A stretch of 64,000 bases of DNA, taken from Chitinispirillum alkaliphilum. Its GTDB lineage: Bacteria > Fibrobacterota > Chitinivibrionia > Chitinivibrionales > Chitinispirillaceae. This document shows, piece by piece, positions 18,918 to 26,633 of this stretch. Numbering within the stretch: the stretch's first letter is position 1; every line of letters starts with the position of its first letter. Both the position numbers and the translations under genes were made by a program. The stretch is taken from NCBI GenBank assembly GCA_001045525.1, contig LDWW01000008.1, forward strand, positions 62,001 through 126,000. Direction: 5' to 3'. The notes under the pieces are model-generated. The model did not search any database. It was not told the DNA's origin and worked only from the letters and a program-made list of their open reading frames with translations.

Positions 18918-20234
18918 TCAGTTTAGAGCAGAACGGGAGAGGAGAGTTTGGACCCCTGAAGATACCAGAGTTTCTATATGGTTTAAAATCGAAACTGATG
19001 AACTGGTATTCTGAGCGACAAAATCGAGTGTGTCTTTTGAAACCGATCCATGAGTTTCGGTATTATCGATCTCCCCCAGAAACTCTGTAACCTCGTTATC
19101 TGTGTGCACCACCCTTGCGATCCCTTCCTGAACCATTCGCACCGCTTCATCGAGGATATGGTAATTGGGCCCGAAAAAAACCGGCACACCATAAACAGCC
19201 GGTTCTATAGCAGAATGAACCCCTGCCCCAAAGCCAGCTCCAACGTATGCGGTATAGGCATAACAGTACAACTCGGCAAGAATACCCACACTATCAATGA
19301 TCACAATATCACAATCGTCTATTTTTCCCGACTCAGAATGTCTTGTATGTGTAAAGCCGTGCTTTTCAACACATTTGATAAACCCACTGATATCTTTTGG
19401 TGCAACTTCATGAGGAACTGCAATGATTCGATATTTTGGCTCTGAAGTATTTTTTTTATCCAAAAATTCTCTCAGCCCCGTGAGAATAACATCATAGTCG
19501 GATGGGATAATACTGCCCAGTACAATATTTCTTCTGTTAAGGATATCTGTTTTTGATCCGAAATGGTTTTTCCTGTTTTTTCCTTTTCGCAATGCAACCT
19601 GATCAAATCGTGAATCTCCGGTGATCGAAACTTTTGCTCCGGGAGCAAGATTCAGAATATTGTCTCTTATTCTCTTTGATCCACAGAGGATAAGGTCAAA
19701 GAGCTCAAACACAGCCCTGTTTGCAGAGCGAAGCGGCAGCCTGAACCTAAGTGACTTTTCATAAAAATTGGCATTGATAAACACTGTTTTGATTTTCATC
19801 ATGGATGCACAGAGGATATGTGCGGGCCAAAGATCATGCCTGTTAACTATATAAGCCGAAGGCTTTATTTTTGCGAAAAAATAAAACGCCCAGAGTATAG
19901 AGTCTTCAGGATGGTAGCAGGCAGCATCAAAGAGATCAGACTCTCTTTCTTTTTCAAAGATTGTGGGGGAAGAGAAAGTCTGAAAGACAAAAAAGCCTGT
20001 CCTGTTTACTTTTAAAAGAAGGGGTTTTAGCTGTTCAAATTCACCGGCAGAGGCGGCGTGAAAAATTAAAACCTTTTTCTCGCCCCTGTTTTCTTTGAGC
20101 TTTGCCAATGCCACTTTTCTCAGCCGTGCTTCAGAAAAGAATCTGGTTCGCATTTTGGGTAAAAGTAGCAAAATAATCTTTGCAACAGGCCACAAGACAG
20201 GTGATATTACAGCATAGAGAATAAGCTGCAGCAT
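18918..20234 (-). CDS. waaA: WaaA-like 3-deoxy-2-ulosonate (Kdo-type) transferase, GT30
   Basis: 438 residues with an N-terminal membrane anchor (about 5-25) and a GT-B fold. The catalytic-base motif Phe-His-Ala-Ala-Ser-Ala-Gly-Glu is present (Glu65). The C-terminal CMP-site motif is Tyr-Val-Gly-Ala-Gly-Phe-Gly-Ala-Gly-Val-His-Ser-Ala-Ile-Glu-Pro, close to Bacteroidota WaaA. The element usually written Glu-Thr-Glu-Leu-Trp-Pro reads Asn-Arg-His-Asp-Leu-Trp-Pro (131-137), a notable divergence. WaaA moves Kdo from CMP-Kdo to lipid A on the cytoplasmic face. Here the gene is last in an operon with neuA, neuB and a KdsC-like phosphatase, so the donor could be a nonulosonate rather than Kdo (inference). 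Confidence 0.85.
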   Translation of the reverse strand: MLQLILYAVISPVLWPVAKIILLLLPKMRTRFFSEARLRKVALAKLKENRGEKKVLIFHAASAGEFEQLKPLLLKVNRTGFFVFQTFSSPTIFEKERESDLFDAACYHPEDSILWAFYFFAKIKPSAYIVNRHDLWPAHILCASMMKIKTVFINANFYEKSLRFRLPLRSANRAVFELFDLILCGSKRIRDNILNLAPGAKVSITGDSRFDQVALRKGKNRKNHFGSKTDILNRRNIVLGSIIPSDYDVILTGLREFLDKKNTSEPKYRIIAVPHEVAPKDISGFIKCVEKHGFTHTRHSESGKIDDCDIVIIDSVGILAELYCYAYTAYVGAGFGAGVHSAIEPAVYGVPVFFGPNYHILDEAVRMVQEGIARVVHTDNEVTEFLGEIDNTETHGSVSKDTLDFVAQNTSSSVSILNHIETLVSSGVQTLLSRSALN

Positions 20235-20273
20235 ATATTCAGTCCTTAATAAGGAGGAGAATCAAATCATTTT

Positions 20274-20798
20274 TCAAACAGTACTATAATTATTCACTCC
20301 AACAGTTTTGGCCTTGAGAATACAATCAACAAAATCTCTGAAAGCACCCTGCCCGCCCTTTCTTCTGGTCACATAATCGGGTTTTAAATTGTCCAGAATA
20401 GGACTATTGCATGCAAGTGCTGAGAGCCCTACCATTTCCAAAACTTCTGTATCATTGATATCATCCCCTATATAGGCAACCTCTGAGATATCAATTTTGA
20501 ACTGAGTGCATAACTCCTGAAGTCTTTGAGCCTTGTTCTGTTCACCAAGGAAAAGGTGGGGTATTTTAAGCTTTTCAGCTCTGGCTTTCACTGTGGCAGA
20601 ATTTTCACCCGTAAGGATCGCAACTTCCAGCCCTGCTTTTCTCAGCATCGCAACCGCCATCCCATCATAGGTGGAAAACGCTTTCATCGCTTCGCCCTGG
20701 GGAGAATAATACATCGTTCCGTCGGTCCAAACACCATCGATATCAGTGGCGACAAGTTTGATCTTTTTAGCCTTGTTTTCAAATGCCTGATCTACCAT
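20274..20798 (-). CDS. KdsC-like HAD phosphatase, probably nonulosonate-9-phosphate phosphatase
   Basis: 174-residue type C0 HAD phosphatase. The nucleophile motif is Thr-Asp-Ile-Asp-Gly-Val-Trp-Thr-Asp-Gly (Asp19, Asp21), and later come Gly-Glu-Gln-Asn-Lys and Tyr-Ile-Gly-Asp-Asp-Ile-Asn-Asp. After the second motif it reads Leu-Thr-Gly-Glu with Glu65, Arg73 and Lys76. In E. coli KdsC the Glu position is Arg (Thr-Gly-Arg). As I recall, the Bacteroides thetaiotaomicron KDN-9-phosphate phosphatase BT1713 uses Glu56, Arg64 and Lys67, which is the same spacing. This favours a nine-carbon ulosonate 9-phosphate as substrate over Kdo-8-phosphate. Overlaps neuB by 7 bases and lies 39 bases before the waaA-like gene. 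Confidence 0.85.
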   Translation of the reverse strand: MVDQAFENKAKKIKLVATDIDGVWTDGTMYYSPQGEAMKAFSTYDGMAVAMLRKAGLEVAILTGENSATVKARAEKLKIPHLFLGEQNKAQRLQELCTQFKIDISEVAYIGDDINDTEVLEMVGLSALACNSPILDNLKPDYVTRRKGGQGAFRDFVDCILKAKTVGVNNYSTV

Positions 20799-21841
20799 AG
20801 AATATCTTCCTCTTTAATGACACTGTCGGCAGGAATCAGCTTTGCCACACGTTTGCCGATTACAGCCTCCATTCTGGTAGGCGAAATGCCTGTGCCCGGT
20901 CCTTTGGTGGTGAGCATATCAGCTGTAATTACATCGTCTTTACAAAGTTCACAGGCAGAAACAATGCTTTTTGTTAACTTTTTAAAGATTGGATATTCGG
21001 AATCCTGGATACCTTTTTCAAAGGATCCCATTGCTTCTGTCACATGGTGAATATCACGAACCATCTTGGCAAACCCCTGTGGTTCAAGTGAGGCGGCATG
21101 ATCGCCGCCTTTCATCGTCCTGTCAAGTGTAAAGTGTTTTTCGATTATGCAGGCACCCAGCCCAACAGCAACTGGAGGGATTGCGATACCCAGCTCATGA
21201 CCCGAAAACCCAATCACCGCATCGGGAAACTCTTTTTTGAAGGTATGCAGTACATTAAGATTTATCTCACTGAATTTTGACGGGTAGGTTGATGTACATT
21301 GTAAAATCGCGATCTTATCATTATGTTTTCCAACCGTAACATAGGCATTTCTCACATCTTCAAGGCACGCCATTCCGGTTGAGAGGATCACCGGTTTGTC
21401 CTTTTTTGCTGTATGCTCCAAAAGCGGAAGATTGGTGAGGTCGGCAGAAGCCATTTTGAAGAAAGGTACATCTATGCTGTCCAGAAAATCTATACTCTCC
21501 TCATCCCATCCCGAAGCACAGAACAGAATCTCATTCTGTGCGCAAAATCTTTTAAGCTCGACATAATCAGTTTCATCCAGTTCAAGAGCCCTTTTATGTT
21601 CCCCATATGTTTTGCCAAAACTGTTTGAGTTTTCATAGGGCATCTCAAGTCCTTCTCTGGTGAGGATTCTGCTGATGCTTCTTTTTTGAAACTTTACCGC
21701 ATCCGCACCACAGTTTTTTGCCTCTTTTATCAGTTTTTTGGCGATGTCAATATCACCCTGGTGATTTATACCCACCTCTGCTATAACAAAAACGGGATGC
21801 CCTGCACCGACAAGCTTTGATCCTAAACTGATAACTCCCAT
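20792..21841 (-). CDS. neuB: NeuB-type nonulosonate (sialic acid / KDN) synthase with SAF domain
   Basis: 349 residues. The TIM-barrel condensing domain covers about 1-280, with Ile-Ala-Glu-Val-Gly-Ile-Asn-His-Gly-like start (Glu-Val-Gly-Ile-Asn-His-Gln-Gly), Asp-Ala-Val-Lys-Phe-Gln-Lys, Ser-Thr-Gly-Met, Gly-Phe-Ser-Gly-His and Glu-Lys-His-Phe-Thr-Leu-Asp. A C-terminal SAF (antifreeze-like) lid domain lies at about 288-349. The enzyme condenses PEP with a hexosamine or hexose, or its 6-phosphate. The neighbouring phosphatase with KDN-9-P-phosphatase-like residues suggests a phosphorylated acceptor (Man-6-P or ManNAc-6-P). No 2-epimerase lies in the window, which leans toward Man-6-P and hence KDN; this needs assay. 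Operon order neuA-neuB-phosphatase-waaA. Confidence 0.92.
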   Translation of the reverse strand: MGVISLGSKLVGAGHPVFVIAEVGINHQGDIDIAKKLIKEAKNCGADAVKFQKRSISRILTREGLEMPYENSNSFGKTYGEHKRALELDETDYVELKRFCAQNEILFCASGWDEESIDFLDSIDVPFFKMASADLTNLPLLEHTAKKDKPVILSTGMACLEDVRNAYVTVGKHNDKIAILQCTSTYPSKFSEINLNVLHTFKKEFPDAVIGFSGHELGIAIPPVAVGLGACIIEKHFTLDRTMKGGDHAASLEPQGFAKMVRDIHHVTEAMGSFEKGIQDSEYPIFKKLTKSIVSACELCKDDVITADMLTTKGPGTGISPTRMEAVIGKRVAKLIPADSVIKEEDILW

Positions 21842-21907
21842 TGCGAATTAAACCCTTTCATATATTTCGAAAAAAAAACTTCAAATCAAGATTTTTGTCC
21901 CGGTTTA

Positions 21908-22615
21908 TCAGGTAATAACTGTCAGCCTACCCGATTTCCACATTTCCTGTGCCAGCTTTTCCAGCACGGTGAAATCTGTTTCTGTATCGATTTCATAGCT
22001 GTACTCTTCTTCAAATATCGTGTACCCGATCCTTCCCCCAAGCCTGTTGCCAGTTTTCAGAAAAGTTTCCTTTTTGAAGATGTACAGAGAACCGTTTTCC
22101 ACATATTGCCGATCGTCGTCCTTTATATCCTGACGTCTGGGGCGATTGAGATAATCATATTGCGCAATTGCCTCATCTTCTCTCAGTTTCCAGAAAAATC
22201 TGTGAGTCGGCGAAAGGCTAAGAAGTGAGTCGTACTCAAAAGAGATGAATTTTTTAAGGGCCTGAGCAATCCCGTCTTCAGGGCGCAGCGGACTGGTGGC
22301 CTGAAGAAACACAATTATATCCGGATCAATACCTTCAGAGATCATCTGAGAGATTGCATGCCCGATTGCACTTTCCGAAGTAGCACTGTCCCCTGAGAGC
22401 TCGGCAGGTCTTTTAATGATTGAAGCCCCTGCGTTTTGGGAGATTTCGGCAATCTCTTCATCATCGGTTGAAACAAATACATTTTCAATCAGAGAGACCG
22501 AGAGGGCCTGCTCAATTGAGTGAACCACAAGAGGTTTGCCTGCAAACTGTCTGATGTTCTTTCCGGGAACACCTTTACTGCCTCCCCTTGCCGGAATTAT
22601 TGCAACAATTTTCAT
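21908..22615 (-). CDS. neuA: NeuA-type CMP-nonulosonate cytidylyltransferase
   Basis: 236 residues from ATG 22615. The signature Ile-Ile-Pro-Ala-Arg-Gly-Gly-Ser-Lys-Gly-Val-Pro-Gly-Lys-Asn starts at residue 6, so this start fits the family. A longer reading to 22711 would add 32 non-conserved residues. Further motifs are Ser-Thr-Asp-Asp-Glu-Glu-Ile, Gln-Ala-Thr-Ser-Pro-Leu-Arg and a late Glu-Ile-Asp-Thr-Glu-Thr-Asp metal site. It activates a nonulosonate with CTP. It lacks the C-terminal HAD domain found in some NeuA proteins, consistent with a separate phosphatase gene in the operon. First gene of the minus-strand operon. A GGGAAAAG box precedes the start. Confidence 0.92.
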   Translation of the reverse strand: MKIVAIIPARGGSKGVPGKNIRQFAGKPLVVHSIEQALSVSLIENVFVSTDDEEIAEISQNAGASIIKRPAELSGDSATSESAIGHAISQMISEGIDPDIIVFLQATSPLRPEDGIAQALKKFISFEYDSLLSLSPTHRFFWKLREDEAIAQYDYLNRPRRQDIKDDDRQYVENGSLYIFKKETFLKTGNRLGGRIGYTIFEEEYSYEIDTETDFTVLEKLAQEMWKSGRLTVIT

Positions 22616-22900
22616 CTTTTCCCATCTGCAAACAGGGTGTAAAAAAAATCTTTGTTCATCCCAGGGCGGTTTCGAAGTATAAACTTCAGCAGATTGAAAT
22701 TTATCAGACAATCTGTTGGTTACCGACTTAAAGGAGATGGACGTCGTTTGGAAAATAGTTTATTCCTTATTCACAATCGCCATTTTCCTTCCATTTTTGA
22801 AATTTAACGTCCCAAGTGGCGACAATTATTTTATCACCTTATTAGCCTGAAATTTGCAGCAGAAAATTTGGATTCAAGTTCCCGGGGGGTTAAAATTTTG

Positions 22901-24625
22901 ATGTATGTACAAAATGATCCAAAATCGCTTGAGAAATATTCTTCAGCCGTGACTCTTTCTGACATGGAGGTTTTTATTTTCCCAGAGCTGATGTATTCCC
23001 TTGTTCTGGCGAATATAATGTCTCCCAGGCTCTGGTTGTGGAAAGAGGACCCCTGGTTTAAGGGCATAAAAAAGATGAAACCGCAGCGCAGGATCCAACG
23101 ACTTAAACAATACATAATGGATCATTTCTCCTTCAATCTCGACCTGGATACCTGGGGACTTACCACAAAAGAGAAAGAGTTAAGCAGGTTTGAAAATTTT
23201 ATTGACAAAACCATGCTCACAGAAAGTAATGCACTTTTTGGATATGAAGGAGACAGATACTATTTCGATATAGATATCAGAAAACATTTCGGTTTGGATA
23301 AATACACTTCAGAGGTTATCCCCTACTGGAAAACAGAAACACTGGAAGCTATGGAGGCTTTCAAATATAAAGAGGGATACCCCGGAGGTGCCGGAGAGTG
23401 TGTATCTCTTGCAGCACTGTACGCCGCGGCTTCATTTGTTGTAGCAGAAATACCCCTCAAACAAATCTTTCTCATGACCACTCCCCTGCATTCTCAGAAC
23501 TACCTCGATATTAATCATGGTATTATTACCAATAATCGTCGCATCGTGACCAAAAACATGTGGTTTAACGGAACAGAGCTTTCAGCCAAGGCCCGGCGCG
23601 CTCTTCAGAATGAACAGGTCACACTGGTAACCCACCAGAGCGGCTATATACACTCTATGTACAATGAGGCGACTATGCCAATTGAAACTTACCGCCATTT
23701 CGCAAAAAAACTCGGCAACTATCTCAAAACAGAAATCACCTACGAGATACTTGCCAATTTCATCCGACACAACCAGAAACTGCAATCCTGTTTCCAGCTC
23801 ACCTATAATTTTTGCGGCAAACCACGCTTCATAGAAGCAGAAAAAGTATACAAGTACGAACACTCCAGCAAATTCAGAATCGGAAGCACTACTCAGAACA
23901 AACTGCTCGAGGAGATTGAGGAGGATGAATATTACACCACCCCACACCCCAACCGTGTTCTTCTTGATGAGCTCGAAGAGTTTTTCAGGACAAATAAGGT
24001 AGTGCTTGACGACCCCGATACTATTAGTAAACTTATCGAATACCTTCACCACAGTTGTTATGATGTGCAAAATCTCATCGAAGAGCTGGTTGAGTTTTGC
24101 CAGATCAAACCAAAACTCCCGGGGGAAAATAAGGATTTCAGAGAAAATAAAATTATTGAGCTCGATGGAGTAAACAGCGCAAAAGAGGCTCAGGAGTATC
24201 TGCAGAGCATACGTCAGGAAAATCAAACAGCAGATCTTGCCTTTACGGCTTTCAGATGTGTCAATAGTTCATCATGGAAACCGTTTCTCAAAGCAGCTCT
24301 GGAGAGAAATCCTGTAGGTATCGATGATCTGAAAACTGAGAATATTCAAAAAATCTACTCCATAATTGAATCCTTTGCCAATGAATCGATCTATTCTGAA
24401 AACACTCGTCTGGCTCAACCCGATGAAGTGTGGAACTTTCGCAGAGGGGATGGTCTGGAAAAAGCACTCTGTTTTCTGAACATCTGCAAAAACCGCTACC
24501 CCCATGTGCCTTTCAGTTTATCCATTGAAGGCGAAAGTGCAAAGGTAATATTTGAAGGTGAAACATTTCAATTCGCCACAATGAAGAGAGTTGCGCAACC
24601 CGAACCTGAAGATTTCGACTTTTGA
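22901..24625 (+). CDS. Transglutaminase-like domain protein, unknown function
   Basis: 575 residues from ATG 22901 (a G-rich box lies 11-16 bases upstream). A TTG 33 bases earlier is possible but has no ribosome-binding site. The centre of the protein has Gly-Gly-Ala-Gly-Glu-Cys-Val-Ser-Leu-Ala-Ala-Leu (Cys167 at a helix start), then Pro-Leu-His-Ser-Gln-Asn-Tyr-Leu-Asp-Ile-Asn-His (His197, Asp203, His206). This spacing looks like a transglutaminase/papain-type Cys-His-Asp centre. There is no signal peptide or membrane helix. The C-terminal half is helical and charged and ends in an acidic tail. It diverges from neuA and ends 9 bases before the convergent pseudouridine synthase. Catalytic identity is inferred. 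Confidence 0.6.
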   Translation: MYVQNDPKSLEKYSSAVTLSDMEVFIFPELMYSLVLANIMSPRLWLWKEDPWFKGIKKMKPQRRIQRLKQYIMDHFSFNLDLDTWGLTTKEKELSRFENFIDKTMLTESNALFGYEGDRYYFDIDIRKHFGLDKYTSEVIPYWKTETLEAMEAFKYKEGYPGGAGECVSLAALYAAASFVVAEIPLKQIFLMTTPLHSQNYLDINHGIITNNRRIVTKNMWFNGTELSAKARRALQNEQVTLVTHQSGYIHSMYNEATMPIETYRHFAKKLGNYLKTEITYEILANFIRHNQKLQSCFQLTYNFCGKPRFIEAEKVYKYEHSSKFRIGSTTQNKLLEEIEEDEYYTTPHPNRVLLDELEEFFRTNKVVLDDPDTISKLIEYLHHSCYDVQNLIEELVEFCQIKPKLPGENKDFRENKIIELDGVNSAKEAQEYLQSIRQENQTADLAFTAFRCVNSSSWKPFLKAALERNPVGIDDLKTENIQKIYSIIESFANESIYSENTRLAQPDEVWNFRRGDGLEKALCFLNICKNRYPHVPFSLSIEGESAKVIFEGETFQFATMKRVAQPEPEDFDF

Positions 24626-24634
24626 TGATACCTG

Positions 24635-25594
24635 CTAAATAATGTGAGGCATAGTTTCTGAATGAGGCAAATGCTTTCCAATAAGATCGTTCATGTCATC
24701 CGTCATGGGTGCAGAGATCTCCGTTTCCCGACCCGTAAAAGGATGGGTGAATCTCAGCGACTCACAATGAAGAGCCTGGCGGGGTGTCTGCAGCTCTTCA
24801 GGAAGGTTTTTGGGGTTATCCAACCAGCGCAGATATTTTTCATCCGATAAGCTGTAGAGTTTATCCCCGATCACCGGATGTCCTATGGAAGCCAGATGAA
24901 CGCGTATCTGATGTGTTCTTCCGGTAATTGGTTTGAGTGTCAGTAATGAAGCGGTATCCTGAAAATGCCTGATTTTTAGTACCTCCGTTACTGCTGATTT
25001 ACCGGTTTCATCAACCTTGAATTTGTGCCGCACCGGAGCAAACTTGTCTTTACAGATAGGTTTATCGATAAAACTGATTTCCTGGGGCACTCTCCCCAGA
25101 CAAACCGCTCTGTAAATTTTCTCCACACTTCCCACTCTGAAGCTGTCTGAAAAACAGCTCATAATCTCACTGTTTTTTGCTACAAGAATGACACCTGATG
25201 TTTCTCTGTCAAGTCTGTGCACGGCATGAGAATCAGGGAATGAGGGGTTATGCATATTGCGCAATTGGTAGATGAGGTTATTTCTGAAAGACTTACCTGC
25301 ACGGTGGACAAGGAGGTTTCCTGGCTTGTTTACACCAAGAATCCATTCATCCTCATACACTATGCTATAGTTCAAGTCAGCTTCAGGTTCCTCAAACTCT
25401 CCCGCATCATACGCCACGATATCAGAACCGTTAACAACATCCGATTCAGAAGAGAGTGAACCATTCACACTTACTTTACCGAGACGGACCCTGTTAGCCC
25501 ATTCATTTTCGTCATGATAGGTGAATCTGCCAGAGAGGTAATCGATGATGTTTTTCTGCTTTACATCAACAGCAACAGAGGATTTGAAGATCAT
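24635..25594 (-). CDS. RluA-family pseudouridine synthase with S4 domain
   Basis: 319 residues. An S4-like RNA-binding segment occupies about 15-70 (Gly-Lys-Val-Ser-Val-Asn-Gly). The RluA catalytic domain holds His-Arg-Leu-Asp-Arg-Glu-Thr-Ser-Gly, whose Asp is the catalytic residue (about 128). Arg-Thr-His-Gln-Ile-Arg-Val-His near 226 and Ile-Gly-Asp-Lys-Leu-Tyr follow. It isomerises uridines in rRNA or tRNA. Which of RluA, RluC or RluD it matches cannot be told from sequence alone, so no symbol is given. The start overlaps the stop of the upstream REC-HATPase gene by four bases, so they are co-translated although functionally unrelated. Confidence 0.92.
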   Translation of the reverse strand: MIFKSSVAVDVKQKNIIDYLSGRFTYHDENEWANRVRLGKVSVNGSLSSESDVVNGSDIVAYDAGEFEEPEADLNYSIVYEDEWILGVNKPGNLLVHRAGKSFRNNLIYQLRNMHNPSFPDSHAVHRLDRETSGVILVAKNSEIMSCFSDSFRVGSVEKIYRAVCLGRVPQEISFIDKPICKDKFAPVRHKFKVDETGKSAVTEVLKIRHFQDTASLLTLKPITGRTHQIRVHLASIGHPVIGDKLYSLSDEKYLRWLDNPKNLPEELQTPRQALHCESLRFTHPFTGRETEISAPMTDDMNDLIGKHLPHSETMPHII

Positions 25595-26520
25595 ATTTCA
25601 TTTATATAAAGTGGCTTGTGTCCATCGTAAGTACTGTTAATATAATTAAACATTACCACTTCTGTCTGCTTATCTTTATCGATATTGATTATGAGCCTGT
25701 CGATATATCTGCGGGCTATAAAAAGCCCACGACCGTGGGAGTCAAAAAGCCCCAGCGGAACACCGGAGTCATCCAGGGCAATTTGCCTGTTTAACCAGTA
25801 GAGGACATCTCTTTTTTTAAGTCTCCCTCCCTTGTCTTTAACGGCAATAATGTACTTTTCATCATCGGCCCCGACCAAAACCTCTACCGCAAGCTCCTCA
25901 GAGAGCTCAAAGCGGTGATCCCATAATTCCTTTGCATCGGGGGGTTCGTTGCGCACCCCGTAAAATATTGCATTGGTCAGAAGCTCTATTAGCACAAGCT
26001 CCAGTTTTTTCTCTCTTCTTGGATCATTTATGAGTGAGACGATTTTTTTTGAATCAAGATCAAGTTTTGTCGATTTTTTGATAATAAACCGATGTATCGG
26101 AGTGTTTGGACAGAAGTAGCGCTCTATTCCAAAGATATTCTCAGCAAGCAGGTTACTGAGCAGTCTTGAAAGCTCTCCAAAATTAAAGGGTGCGTTTTTA
26201 ACAAAAATGTTGCCTATGTCGTGATGCATTGCAAGTTCCAGATAATCCTCAACATTATACGCTGTTATCAGCACCCGCTTGATCTTAGGGAACTTTTCAC
26301 GAACCCTTTTAAGCAGATCAAACCCTTTCATGGCAGGCATATTTATATCTGAAAGGATCAGATCCACAGAATGTTTTTCAAGTAGTTCCAAAGCATCTTC
26401 ACCACTGCTTGCACTGATAACAGAATACCCTTCAACCTCGGTGAGGAAATCATGAATCATATGCCGGATTTCGGGTTCATCATCGACTAAAAGTATCAGA
26501 TATTGGCTGTTTTCTTTCAT
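25591..26520 (-). CDS. Response regulator with C-terminal anti-sigma-type HATPase domain
   Basis: 309 residues. The receiver domain (about 7-125) has the acidic pair Asp13-Asp14, phospho-acceptor Asp58 in Leu-Ser-Asp-Ile-Asn-Met-Pro, and a conserved Lys-Asn-Ala-Pro. The C-terminal half is a GHKL ATPase of the RsbW/SpoIIAB type: Glu-Leu-Leu-Thr-Asn-Ala (N box), Val-Lys-Asp-Lys-Gly-Gly, and Gly-Arg-Gly-Leu-Phe-Ile-Ala. Such REC-HATPase proteins act as phosphorylation-controlled switch kinases in partner-switching systems. The STAS protein 2.3 kb away is a possible partner. It is the first gene of a two-gene minus-strand operon with the pseudouridine synthase. No cognate sigma factor is visible. 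Confidence 0.85.
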   Translation of the reverse strand: MKENSQYLILLVDDEPEIRHMIHDFLTEVEGYSVISASSGEDALELLEKHSVDLILSDINMPAMKGFDLLKRVREKFPKIKRVLITAYNVEDYLELAMHHDIGNIFVKNAPFNFGELSRLLSNLLAENIFGIERYFCPNTPIHRFIIKKSTKLDLDSKKIVSLINDPRREKKLELVLIELLTNAIFYGVRNEPPDAKELWDHRFELSEELAVEVLVGADDEKYIIAVKDKGGRLKKRDVLYWLNRQIALDDSGVPLGLFDSHGRGLFIARRYIDRLIINIDKDKQTEVVMFNYINSTYDGHKPLYINEI

Positions 26521-26633
26521 TTGCCCTGTTTTTTTTTCTGTGAACTTTTTATGACCGTTTCGCTGTGCCCTGTGTATATTTATAGCAAATAAATAGAGGC
26601 TTAAAAACCAATACCACTCTATCCAGAGTAATA

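Noticed and set aside
22616-22711. N-terminal extension of neuA
   Set aside because: NeuA proteins start a few residues before the Pro-Ala-Arg-Gly-Gly-Ser motif, which fits ATG 22615.
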